A DNA stretch of 64,000 nucleotides from Streptomyces sp. Act143. Lineage in GTDB: Bacteria > Actinomycetota > Actinomycetes > Streptomycetales > Streptomycetaceae. The translations under genes were made by a program, and so were the position numbers. Below the pieces are notes generated by a model, which saw only the letters and a program-made list of their open reading frames with translations, did no database searches and was not told where the DNA came from. The DNA is taken from contig NZ_QFRX01000001.1 in NCBI RefSeq assembly GCF_003143935.1, positions 1,002,071 to 1,066,070 of the forward strand. The letters are read 5' to 3'. Positions within the stretch are counted from its first letter, which is position 1. Each line of letters begins with the position of its first letter. Of this stretch, positions 53,898 through 61,968 are shown in pieces.

Positions 53898-53961
53898 GGC
53901 CTGTCGTCAAATTCCCGTCGTCCGCCCGCCGGGCAGGCGGGAATTTGACGACAGGCCCTAG
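53894..53961. mobile_element. MITE-like perfect palindrome ending in CTAG
   Basis: Twenty-four-bp perfect inverted arms (53894-53917 and 53938-53961; outer bases CTAGGGCCTGTCGTCAAATT) surround a 20-bp GC-rich centre with its own GCCC-GCC-GGGC hairpin. The outer CTAG could include a TA target duplication. The left TAG ends paaK and the right arm's CTA complement ends the convergent ligase gene. It probably also works as a bidirectional terminator. I recall similar GGGCCTGTCGTCAAA palindromes in Streptomyces genomes, but this was not checked. Confidence 0.8.
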
Positions 53962-55451
53962 GAGAACCGGTCCCGCAGTTCCCGCTTCAGGATCTTCCCG
54001 CTCGCGTTGCGCGGCAGCTCGGCCACGAACACCACCCGCTTCGGTGCCTTGAAGTGGGCGAGCTTCTCGCGGGCGTGGGCGATGAGCTGGGCCTCGTCGA
54101 CTTCGCCGCGCGGGACGACGACCGCTGTCACCGCCTCGATCCAGCGTTCGTCGGGCAGGCCGATGACCGCGACCTCGGCGACGCCCTCGTGGGTGTAGAG
54201 CGCGTCCTCCACCTGCCGTGAAGCGACCAGTACGCCACCGGAGTTGATGACGTCCTTCACCCGGTCGACGATAGTGAAGTAGCCGTGCGCGTCACGCACC
54301 GCGAGGTCGCCGGAGTGGAACCAGCCGTCCCGGAACGCCTCCTGGGTCTCCTCGGGCTTGTCCCAGTACCCCTCGCACAACTGGGGTGATCTGTAGACGA
54401 TTTCGCCGGGCGTGCCGTCGGGGACGTCCTTGCCGTCCTCGTCCACGACCCGCGCGTCGACGAAGAGCACCGGGCGTCCGCAGGAGTCCATCCGCCCCTT
54501 GTGCTCGTCGGGGGCGAGCACGGTGGCCAGCGGGCCGATCTCGCTCTGCCCGAAGCAGTTGTAGAAGGCGAGGCGGGGCAGGCGTTCACGCAGGCGCTCC
54601 AGGACCGGCACCGGCATGATCGACGCGCCGTAGTAGGCCTTGCGCAGGCCGTCGAGGTCGCGGGTGGTGAAGTCGGGGCGGTGGGACAGGGCGATCCACA
54701 CCGTGGGCGGCGCGAAGAGGCTGTCCGCGCGGCCCGCCTCGATCAGGTCGAAGAGGCGGTCGCCGTCGGGGGCGTCGAGGATGATGTTCGTCGCGCCGAC
54801 GGCGAGGTAGGGCAGCAGGAACACGTGCATCTGCGCGGAGTGGTAGAGCGGGAGCGAGTGCACGGGGCGGTCGCCGGCGCTCAGGTCGAGGGCGGTGATC
54901 GCGCTCAGGTACTCGTGCACCAGGGCGCGGTGCGTCATCATCGCGCCCTTCGGCAGGGCGGTCGTGCCCGAGGTGTAGAGCAGTTGGACGAGGTCCTCGC
55001 TGCGCGCCTCCGGGCCGTCGTACGCGGGCGCCGCGGGCAGCCGGGCGAGCAGCGAGTCGTCGGCTTCCCGCAGTGCCAACGACCGGACGCCGTCCGGGAG
55101 TCGGGCGGCGAGGTCCGGATCGGTGAGGACCAGTGCGCTGCCCGACTGGCCGATGATGTACGCGAGGTCGTCGCCGGTCAGGTTCTGGTTCACCGGGACG
55201 TGCACGAGGCCGGCGCGGGCGCAGGCGAGGAAGGCGATGAGGTAGGCGTCGGAGTTGTGGCCGTAGGCGCCGACCCGGTCGCCGGGCGCGAGGCCCGCGC
55301 CGAGGAGGACGCTCGCCGCGCGGGAGACGGCCGCGTCGAGTTCCTCGTACGTCCACGAGCGGTCGCCGTACTCCACCGCGACGCGCGCCGGGGTGCGCCG
55401 GGCGGTGCGTCGAAGCACCCCGTCAACCGTGCTGCCGTGTCCTGGCGTCAT
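53958..55451 (-). CDS. AMP-dependent acyl-CoA synthetase
   Basis: The 497-residue protein starts at ATG 55451 (MTPGHGSTVDGVLRRTARRTPARVAVEYGDRSWTYEEL). It has the motifs LLYTSGTTALPKGAMMTHRA, YNCFGQSEIG, WFHSGDLAVRDAHGY and the catalytic Lys in NASGKILKREL. It activates a carboxylic acid as its CoA ester; the substrate is unknown. The last codons end inside the arm of the MITE-like palindrome, giving stop TAG. It is divergent from the acylase gene with a 14-bp palindrome between. Confidence 0.92.
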   Translation of the reverse strand: MTPGHGSTVDGVLRRTARRTPARVAVEYGDRSWTYEELDAAVSRAASVLLGAGLAPGDRVGAYGHNSDAYLIAFLACARAGLVHVPVNQNLTGDDLAYIIGQSGSALVLTDPDLAARLPDGVRSLALREADDSLLARLPAAPAYDGPEARSEDLVQLLYTSGTTALPKGAMMTHRALVHEYLSAITALDLSAGDRPVHSLPLYHSAQMHVFLLPYLAVGATNIILDAPDGDRLFDLIEAGRADSLFAPPTVWIALSHRPDFTTRDLDGLRKAYYGASIMPVPVLERLRERLPRLAFYNCFGQSEIGPLATVLAPDEHKGRMDSCGRPVLFVDARVVDEDGKDVPDGTPGEIVYRSPQLCEGYWDKPEETQEAFRDGWFHSGDLAVRDAHGYFTIVDRVKDVINSGGVLVASRQVEDALYTHEGVAEVAVIGLPDERWIEAVTAVVVPRGEVDEAQLIAHAREKLAHFKAPKRVVFVAELPRNASGKILKRELRDRFS

Positions 55452-55459
55452 GCAGGACA

Positions 55460-55473
55460 ACCTACCCGTTGGT
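55460..55473. promoter_or_regulatory. Palindrome ACCnAC-CC-GTnGGT between ligase and acylase genes
   Basis: ACCTACCCGTTGGT has symmetric half sites ACCnAC and GTnGGT in the 63-bp divergent promoter. The form suits a TetR-type operator. No matching regulator gene is adjacent. Confidence 0.4.
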
Positions 55474-55514
55474 ACGCTCAACCGCTCCTTCCCTCAATGA
55501 CGTTGGGAGGCACC

Positions 55515-57908
55515 ATGCGCACCCGCCACAGACGAGCCGTCGTCGCGGCCGTCGCTCTGCTCACCGCCGCCTCGGCCCTGCCGGCCGCCGCGGCCCAGAG
55601 CCAGGGCCGTCAGGAACATCCCTCGCACGGCGGTCTGTCCGCCACCATCCGCTACACCGAGTACGGCATCCCGCACATCGTCGCCAAGGACTACGCGGAC
55701 CTGGGCTTCGGCACCGGCTGGGCGCAGGCCGCCGACCAGGTGTGCACGCTCGCCGACGGTTTCGTGACCGTGCGCGGCGAGCGGTCCCGCTTCTTCGGGC
55801 CCGATGCCGCGCCCGACTTCTCGCTCTCCTCCGCCACCAAGAACCTCTCCAGCGACCTCTACTTCCGCGGCGTCCGGGAGTCGGGGACGGTGGAGAGGCT
55901 GCTCGCGCAGCCGGCTCCGGCGGGGCCGAGCCGGCAGTCGAAGGACCTGATGCGGGGCTTCGCCGCCGGGTACAACGCCTGGCTGCGGCAGAACCGGATC
56001 ACCGACCCGGCGTGCAAGGGCGCCGCCTGGGTCCGGCCGGTGACCGAACTGGACGTGGCGGCCCGCGGGTTCGCGTTCGCCGTGCTCGGCGGTCAGGGCA
56101 GGGGCGTGGACGGCATCACGGCCGCCCAGCCGCCGGCCACGGCCGTGACAGCCGCGCCGAAGGCCCAGGACACGGCTCGCGCGGCCCGCGAGCTGCTGGC
56201 GGCCGACTCCGCCGACATGGGTTCCAACGCCGTCGCCTTCAGCGGCGCCACCACCGCGAACGGCCGCGGTCTGCTGCTGGGCAACCCGCACTACCCCTGG
56301 CAGGGCGGCCGCCGCTTCTGGCAGTCGCAGCAGACGATCCCCGGTGAACTGAACGTCTCCGGAGGCTCGTTGCTGGGCTCGGCGACGATCTCCATAGGCC
56401 ACAACGCCCGGGTGGCGTGGAGCCACACCGTCGCCACGGGCGTGCCCCTCGACCTTCACCAGCTGACCCTCGACCCGGCCGACCCGACGGCGTACCTCGT
56501 GGACGGCACGTCCGAGCGGATGACGAAGCGCACGGTCACCGTCGAGGTGAAGGACGGCGCCCCGGTGACCCGGACCCAGTGGTGGACGCGGTACGGCCCT
56601 GTCGTCAACTCGCTCGGCGCGTCGGTGCCGCTGCCCTGGACGACCACGACGGCGTATGCCCTCAACGACCCGAACGCGGCCAACCTGCGCGCCTCCGACA
56701 CCGCCCTCGGCTTCAGCAGGGCACGCGGCACGGCGGACGTCCTGCAGTCCCTCCGGCGGACGCAGGGACTGCCGTGGGTGAACACGATCGCCGCCGACGC
56801 GGCCGGTCACTCGCTGTTCACCCAGTCCCAGGTGCTCCCCCGCATCACCGACGACCTGGCCCAGCGCTGCTCCACCCCGCTCGGCAAGGTCACCTACCCG
56901 TCCGCCGGTCTGGCCGTCCTCGACGGCTCGCGCGGCGACTGCGCGCTCGGCAGCGACCCCGACGCCGTGCAGCCGGGGATCTTCGGCCCGGCGAGGATGC
57001 CGACCCTCACGGACGCCCCGTACGCCGAGAACTCCAACGACAGTGCCTGGCTGGCCAATGCCGACCGGCCGTTGACCGGGTACGAGCGGATCTTCGGCAC
57101 GATCGGCACCCAGCGCTCGATGCGGACGCGCGGGGCGATCGAGGACGTGGCGGCGATGGCGCGCAGTGGCGACCTGAGCGTGCGGGACCTGCAACGCCAG
57201 CAGTTCGCCAACCGCGTCCCGGCGGGCGATCTGGCCGCCGCCGACGCGGCGAAGGCCTGCGCCACGCTGCCGGGCGGCACCGCAACCGGCAGTGACGGCA
57301 GGGCCGTCGACGTCACCGAGGCGTGCGGAGTGCTCGCGGCCTGGGACCGTACGGCCAACACCGGCAGCCGGGGCGCGCTGCTCTTCGACCGCCTGTGGCG
57401 CCGTATCCCGGCGGCCCAGCTGTGGAAGGTCCCGTTCTCGGCGTCCGATCCGGTCGGCACCCCGAACACCCTCGCCACGGACACCCCGGCGTTCACCGCC
57501 GCGCTGGCGGACGCGGTCACCGAGCTGCGCGCGGCGGGCATCGCGCTCGACTCCCCGCTCGGGGACCACCAGTTCGTCGTCCGCAACGGCAAGCGCATCC
57601 CCGTCCCGGGCGGTACGGAGTCGCTGGGTGTGTGGAACAAGGTCGAGCCCGTGTGGGACGCCGCGAACGGCGGCTACACCGAGGTCACGACCGGCTCCAG
57701 CTACATCCAGGCGGTCGGCTGGGACGGCAGCCGCTGCCCGGTGGCCCGCACCCTCCTGACGTACTCCCAGTCCTCGAACCCCAACTCCCCGCACTACAGC
57801 GACCAGACCCGCCTCTTCTCCCAGGAACGCTGGGTGACGTCCCGGTTCTGCGAGAAGGACATCCTGTCGTCGCCGGGACTGAAGATCGTGCACGTGCGCG
57901 AGCGTTGA
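55515..57908 (+). CDS. Penicillin-acylase-family N-terminal nucleophile hydrolase (aculeacin/AHL acylase-like)
   Basis: The 797-residue precursor has a signal peptide (1-27), then an alpha chain with IRYTEYGIPHIVAKDYADLGFGTGWAQAADQ. The autoprocessing site is DMG236-S237NAVAFSG, where Ser237 becomes the N-terminal nucleophile. The beta chain has GNPHYPWQGGRRFWQ. The length and motifs fit actinobacterial lipopeptide or acyl-homoserine-lactone acylases. It would cleave acyl amides outside the cell. GGGAGG precedes ATG 55515. A strong terminator follows at 57920-57957. Confidence 0.93.
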   Translation: MRTRHRRAVVAAVALLTAASALPAAAAQSQGRQEHPSHGGLSATIRYTEYGIPHIVAKDYADLGFGTGWAQAADQVCTLADGFVTVRGERSRFFGPDAAPDFSLSSATKNLSSDLYFRGVRESGTVERLLAQPAPAGPSRQSKDLMRGFAAGYNAWLRQNRITDPACKGAAWVRPVTELDVAARGFAFAVLGGQGRGVDGITAAQPPATAVTAAPKAQDTARAARELLAADSADMGSNAVAFSGATTANGRGLLLGNPHYPWQGGRRFWQSQQTIPGELNVSGGSLLGSATISIGHNARVAWSHTVATGVPLDLHQLTLDPADPTAYLVDGTSERMTKRTVTVEVKDGAPVTRTQWWTRYGPVVNSLGASVPLPWTTTTAYALNDPNAANLRASDTALGFSRARGTADVLQSLRRTQGLPWVNTIAADAAGHSLFTQSQVLPRITDDLAQRCSTPLGKVTYPSAGLAVLDGSRGDCALGSDPDAVQPGIFGPARMPTLTDAPYAENSNDSAWLANADRPLTGYERIFGTIGTQRSMRTRGAIEDVAAMARSGDLSVRDLQRQQFANRVPAGDLAAADAAKACATLPGGTATGSDGRAVDVTEACGVLAAWDRTANTGSRGALLFDRLWRRIPAAQLWKVPFSASDPVGTPNTLATDTPAFTAALADAVTELRAAGIALDSPLGDHQFVVRNGKRIPVPGGTESLGVWNKVEPVWDAANGGYTEVTTGSSYIQAVGWDGSRCPVARTLLTYSQSSNPNSPHYSDQTRLFSQERWVTSRFCEKDILSSPGLKIVHVRER

Positions 57909-57919
57909 CCGGGGGTGGT

Positions 57920-57957
57920 CCCGTCCGGCACGGAACCACCGTTCCGTGCCGGACGGG
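57920..57957. terminator. Strong bidirectional terminator
   Basis: A 17-bp perfect stem (57920-57936 with 57941-57957) and the loop CACC lie between the convergent acylase and TIR genes, each stop within 12 bp of the stem. It is GC-rich, without a U-tract. Confidence 0.85.
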
Positions 57958-57962
57958 GCCGC

Positions 57963-59108
57963 TCAGTCCTCCCCGGCGAGAAAGGCGCGCAACTCGGCGT
58001 GGGTGCGCACATAGAAGTGGTCCCAGTCGTACGGCCGCATGTCCGCGCTCAGCTCGATCAGCCGACCGGACAGGGTCACCGGCGGCAACTCGGCGAGTCC
58101 GGCAAGCCCGAAGAGCCCGTTGGCGACCCGGAGGATCTCGTTGCGTCCCGTGTCGACCCGGTCCATGAGAGCGATCGCGTCCCGCACGTACTGCCGTGAC
58201 ACGCTTCCTGAGGAGATGAGACCGCGCAGGTAGAACTCCATGTGCCAGATCCTGCCGTCCTCGCGCCCCGGCGCCTGCTTGCCGATCTCGCGGGATGCCT
58301 GGTCCGGGGCCGCAAGATGGCTGTGCAGATGAGCTACGGCACGCTCCAGGGCGGCGATGTGGTTCCTGATCCGGTCGAGCGACGAGACGAACGGTTCGGT
58401 CTCGAACTCGCTGCGCCTGGCGATCTCGTAGAGGTTGCCCTCCCAGGCCGGGGTGCGGACCTGCCCGGTCAGCATCGCCAGACTGATCTGGTTGCAGGCC
58501 TGGTGCACCGCCTCCAGTGAGGCTTCGAAGATGCACGGCATGGTGAACGCGGGGCGATCGAGGAGGTCCCGGTATCCCCGGATCCGGTCCAGGTCGCGCG
58601 AGCGTGCGGGAGTGGACTCTCGCTCGCCAACGCTGTGCGCGCGCCGCCCGTCCACCGTGGCGAGGCGCGTCACCGCCTTTCTGATGCCGGTGGCGACGTC
58701 GGCGAAGGCGTTGTCCCTGTCCTCCCACGACGTCACCGGCCGGGCGCCGGAGGGCAGCGCCTGGAGTGCCATGAAGCGCACGCCCACCAGGTCGACCGGC
58801 CTCAGCAGCACCGGTATCACGACGCACTCACCGAGCTCGTGGCGGCGCAACGCCTCGGCCAGTTCCACGTCATGGCAGTAGTCCGAAGCCATGAAGTCGG
58901 GGCTGATCAGCAGCAGGACGACATCCGCCGTCCGCAGATGCCGGTCGATCTCTCCCTGCCACTCCGCGCCGGCCGAGATCTCGCGATCGTGCCAGCCTCT
59001 GAGGACGCCCTGCCGTTCCATGGTGCGTAGATGCTTCGACAGCTCGTCACGCAGCGCTTCGTCCTCATGGGCGTACGAGTAGAAAAGAGTGAAGCCCTGC
59101 TCTTCCAC
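57963..59108 (-). CDS. TIR-domain protein with unrecognised helical C-terminal region
   Basis: The 381-residue protein starts at GTG 59108; an in-frame ATG at 59171 would add 21 residues. The TIR domain (about 5-135) has box 1 TLFYSYAHEDEALRDELSKHL, the loop GWHDREISAGAEWQ, and LLISPDFMASDYCHDVELAEAL. There Glu82 is placed like the catalytic Glu of TIR NAD hydrolases. The remaining about 230 residues are helical (LEAVHQACNQISLAMLTGQVRTPAW...) and match no domain I know. TIR proteins act in NAD depletion or signalling, including phage defence. No partner gene is adjacent. Confidence 0.85.
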   Translation of the reverse strand: MEEQGFTLFYSYAHEDEALRDELSKHLRTMERQGVLRGWHDREISAGAEWQGEIDRHLRTADVVLLLISPDFMASDYCHDVELAEALRRHELGECVVIPVLLRPVDLVGVRFMALQALPSGARPVTSWEDRDNAFADVATGIRKAVTRLATVDGRRAHSVGERESTPARSRDLDRIRGYRDLLDRPAFTMPCIFEASLEAVHQACNQISLAMLTGQVRTPAWEGNLYEIARRSEFETEPFVSSLDRIRNHIAALERAVAHLHSHLAAPDQASREIGKQAPGREDGRIWHMEFYLRGLISSGSVSRQYVRDAIALMDRVDTGRNEILRVANGLFGLAGLAELPPVTLSGRLIELSADMRPYDWDHFYVRTHAELRAFLAGED

Positions 59109-59186
59109 GGAAGCCCCCGCAACGCTGACGCACAGAACTCGCGCCTCGTAGCGTAGGACGCGTGAGCCCACGGCGCAGCGGCTCCG

Positions 59187-60758
59187 TCAGACCGCCCGCG
59201 TGCGCCCCTCCCAGTACGGATCGCGCAACCGCCGCTTGTACAGCTTGCCGTTGGGGTCGCGGGGCATCTCGGTGATGAAGTCGACCGTCTTGGGGCACTT
59301 GTAGCCGGCGAGTTGTCCGGCGCAGTGGGCGAGGAGGTCAGCCGCCAGGTCCGGTCCGGGGTCGTGGCCCGGAGCCGGTTCGACGACCGCCTTGACCTCC
59401 TCGCCCCAGTCGTCGTGCGGGATGCCGAAGGCGGCGGCGTCGGCGACGGCGGGGTGGGACAGGAGGGCGGACTCGATCTCGGCGGGGTAGATGTTGACGC
59501 CGCCGGAGATGATCATGTCGATCTTGCGGTCGCGGAGGAAGAGATAGCCGTCCTCGTCGAGGTAGCCGAGGTCGCCGACGGTGAAGAAGTCGCCGATGCG
59601 GTTCCTCCTCGTCTTGGTCTCGTCCTTGTGGTACGAGAAGCCGCCGGTGTTCATCTTCAGGTAGACGGTGCCGAGTTCGCCCGCCGGCAGCCGGTTGCCG
59701 TCGTCGTCGAAGATCGCCAGTTCGCTGATGGGCCAGGCCTTGCCGACCGTGCCGGGCTTCTTCAGCCAGTCCTCCGCCGTGGCGAAGGCGCCGCCGCCCT
59801 CGCTGGCGGCGTAGTACTCCTCCACGCACGGACCCCACCAGTCGAGCATCGCCCGCTTGACGTGGTCGGGGCAGGGTGCGGCGCCGTGGATGGCGTGGCG
59901 CATCGAGGACACGTCGTAGCGTGCGCGGACGTCCTCGGGCAGGGCCAGCAGACGGTGGAACTGGGTGGGGACCATGTGGGTGTGGGTGCAGCGGTGCGCG
60001 TCGATCAGGCGGAGCATCTCCTCGGGCGTCCATTTGTCCATCAGGACGAGTCGGTGGCCGATGTGCAGGGACGCGGCCGCGAACTGGAGCACCGCCGTGT
60101 GGTAGAGCGGCGAGCAGACGAGGTGGACATTGTCGTCGTACGGCTTGATGCCGAAGATGCCGAGGAAACCGCCCAGGTACGCCTCCTCCGGGAGCCTGCC
60201 GGGCAGCGGGCGGCGGATGCCGCGGGGGCGGCCGGTGGTGCCCGAGGTGTAGTTCATGACCCAGCCGAGCTCGCGGTGCTCGGGCGCCGACTCCGGCTGC
60301 CCGTCGAGGAGTTCGGCGTACGGCCGGAAGCCCTCGATCTCGCCGACGGCGTACCGGTGGGTGGCGGGGAGGCCGGCTTCCTCGGCGGCCTGGCGGGCCG
60401 GTCCCGCGAAGCGCTCATGGGCGAGGAACACCTTGGCGCCGGAGTCGGCGACGATCCAGGCGATCTCGGGGCCGACGAAGTGGTGGTTGATCGGGACGAG
60501 GTAGAACCCGGCCTGGGTGGCGGCGAGGTGGGCGGTGAAGAACTCGACGCCGTTGGGCAGGACGACCGCGAAGGCGTCACCGCGGCGCAGACCGGCGGCG
60601 CGCAGACCGTGCACGAGCCGGTTGGCGGCGCCGTGCAGACGCCCGGCGGTCCACTGCTCGCCGTCGGGAGCGACGAGGACGGCACGGTCGGGGTCGGCGG
60701 CGGCCTGCGCCCAGAATCCGGCGGGGGGCGTACTCGACGTGTTCGTCGCACTCGTCAC
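59187..60758 (-). CDS. AMP-dependent acyl-CoA synthetase
   Basis: The 523-residue protein starts at GTG 60758 (MTSATNTSSTPPAGFWAQAAADPDRAV), with GGAAGGAG upstream. Motifs are MNYTSGTTGRPRGIRR, EYYAASEGGGAFATAEDW, FTVGDLGYLDEDGY and the Lys in NGKLYKRRLRDPYW. It overlaps the upstream NMO-like gene by 4 bp, so the two are coupled. It resembles actinobacterial acyl-CoA ligases of lipid catabolism; the substrate is unknown. The operon carries the same palindrome as the fadD19-like locus. Confidence 0.92.
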   Translation of the reverse strand: MTSATNTSSTPPAGFWAQAAADPDRAVLVAPDGEQWTAGRLHGAANRLVHGLRAAGLRRGDAFAVVLPNGVEFFTAHLAATQAGFYLVPINHHFVGPEIAWIVADSGAKVFLAHERFAGPARQAAEEAGLPATHRYAVGEIEGFRPYAELLDGQPESAPEHRELGWVMNYTSGTTGRPRGIRRPLPGRLPEEAYLGGFLGIFGIKPYDDNVHLVCSPLYHTAVLQFAAASLHIGHRLVLMDKWTPEEMLRLIDAHRCTHTHMVPTQFHRLLALPEDVRARYDVSSMRHAIHGAAPCPDHVKRAMLDWWGPCVEEYYAASEGGGAFATAEDWLKKPGTVGKAWPISELAIFDDDGNRLPAGELGTVYLKMNTGGFSYHKDETKTRRNRIGDFFTVGDLGYLDEDGYLFLRDRKIDMIISGGVNIYPAEIESALLSHPAVADAAAFGIPHDDWGEEVKAVVEPAPGHDPGPDLAADLLAHCAGQLAGYKCPKTVDFITEMPRDPNGKLYKRRLRDPYWEGRTRAV

Positions 60759-61864
60759 CGGTCGCTCCTTCCGGCGATGCGGTTGATGTGGTCGACGGCC
60801 CGCTCGAAGCCGCGGGTGAGGTCGTCGAAGACGTCCTGGACGCTGCGTTCGCGGTTCATGCGGCCGACGATCTGTCCGACGGGGGTGCCGAGCAGGGGCT
60901 CGACCTCGTACTTCTGGATGCGGGTGAGGGCGTCGGCGACGAGGAGGCCCTGGAGCGGCATGGGGAGGGTGCCGGGGCCGTTCGGGTCGTCCCAGGCGTC
61001 GGTCCACTCGGTGCGCAGCTGGCGTGCGGGCTTCCCGGTGAGGGCGCGGGAGCGGACGGTGTCGGAGGAGCTCGCGGCGAGGAGTTTGCGGGTCACCGCG
61101 GGCGAGGACATGTCGGCCTCGGTGCAGGTGAGCCAGAGCGAGCCCAGCCACACGCCCTGGGCGCCGAGGGCCAGGGCTGCCGCCACCTGCTGCCCGCTGC
61201 CGATGCCGCCCGCGGCCAGCACCGGGAGCGGGGCGACGGCGTCCACGACCTCCGGGGTCAGCACCATGGAGGCGATCTCGCCGGTGTGGCCACCGGCCTC
61301 GTAGCCCTGGGCGACGACGATGTCGATGCCGCCCGCCTTGTGCTTGACGGCGTGCCGGGCGCTGCCCGCGAGCGCGGCGACGAGGACTCCGCGGTCGTGG
61401 GCGCGCTCCACGACATCGGGGGGCGGGGAGCCGAGCGCGTTGGCGAGCAGCTTGATCGGGTAGTCGAAGGCGACGTCGAGCTGGTTGCGGGCGACCTGCT
61501 CCATCCAGCCGGTGATGCGCCACCCGGCGGCCTCGCCCTCGGCCAGCTCCGGTACGCCGTACTTGGCGAGGGTGTCGCGGACGAACTGCCGGTGCCCTTC
61601 GGGGATCATCGCCTCGACGTCGGCCTCCGTGACGCCCTCGACCTTCTTGGCGGGCATGACGACGTCCAGGCCGTACGGCTTGCCGTCCACATGCGCCTCG
61701 ATCCAGTCGAGGTCGCGTTTGAGGTCGTCGGGGGCGGTGTAGCGGACCGCGCCGAGCACGCCGAAACCACCGGCCCGGCTGATGGCCGCAGCGACGGCGG
61801 GGAACGGCGTGAAGCCGAAGATGGCGTGCTCGGCTCCCAGTTTCTTGCTCAGCTCCGTCTGCAT
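60755..61864 (-). CDS. Nitronate monooxygenase-like flavoprotein (NMO/2-NPD family)
   Basis: The 369-residue protein has a TIM-barrel with an FMN-binding region: GFTPFPAVAAAISRAGGFGVLGA and GIDIVVAQGYEAGGHTGEIASMVL, then PVLAAGGIGSGQQVAAALALGAQGVWLGS. Family members oxidise nitronates; some, such as IpdC-like proteins, serve in steroid ring degradation. It starts at ATG 61864 and overlaps the downstream ligase by 4 bp. The shared operator at 61907-61923 links it to the steroid-like block, which favours a lipid or steroid role over nitronate detoxification. Confidence 0.88.
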   Translation of the reverse strand: MQTELSKKLGAEHAIFGFTPFPAVAAAISRAGGFGVLGAVRYTAPDDLKRDLDWIEAHVDGKPYGLDVVMPAKKVEGVTEADVEAMIPEGHRQFVRDTLAKYGVPELAEGEAAGWRITGWMEQVARNQLDVAFDYPIKLLANALGSPPPDVVERAHDRGVLVAALAGSARHAVKHKAGGIDIVVAQGYEAGGHTGEIASMVLTPEVVDAVAPLPVLAAGGIGSGQQVAAALALGAQGVWLGSLWLTCTEADMSSPAVTRKLLAASSSDTVRSRALTGKPARQLRTEWTDAWDDPNGPGTLPMPLQGLLVADALTRIQKYEVEPLLGTPVGQIVGRMNRERSVQDVFDDLTRGFERAVDHINRIAGRSDR

Positions 61865-61906
61865 GGGCGCAGGATGCCGCAGTCCCGCGGAGGACGGAAG
61901 AGTTTT

Positions 61907-61923
61907 TCTGATGCTCCGTCAGA
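61907..61923. promoter_or_regulatory. Second copy of palindrome TCTGA-N7-TCAGA
   Basis: TCTGATGCTCCGTCAGA has the same half sites and spacing as 46756-46772, the same upstream AAGAGTTTT and downstream TT. It lies in the 104-bp divergent region between the NMO-like gene and the serine hydrolase gene, about 45 bp from each start. Confidence 0.75.
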
Positions 61924-61968
61924 TTACGGCCCGGGTCCAGGGTTTCCTCCCGGGGATAGAGTTTCCCG

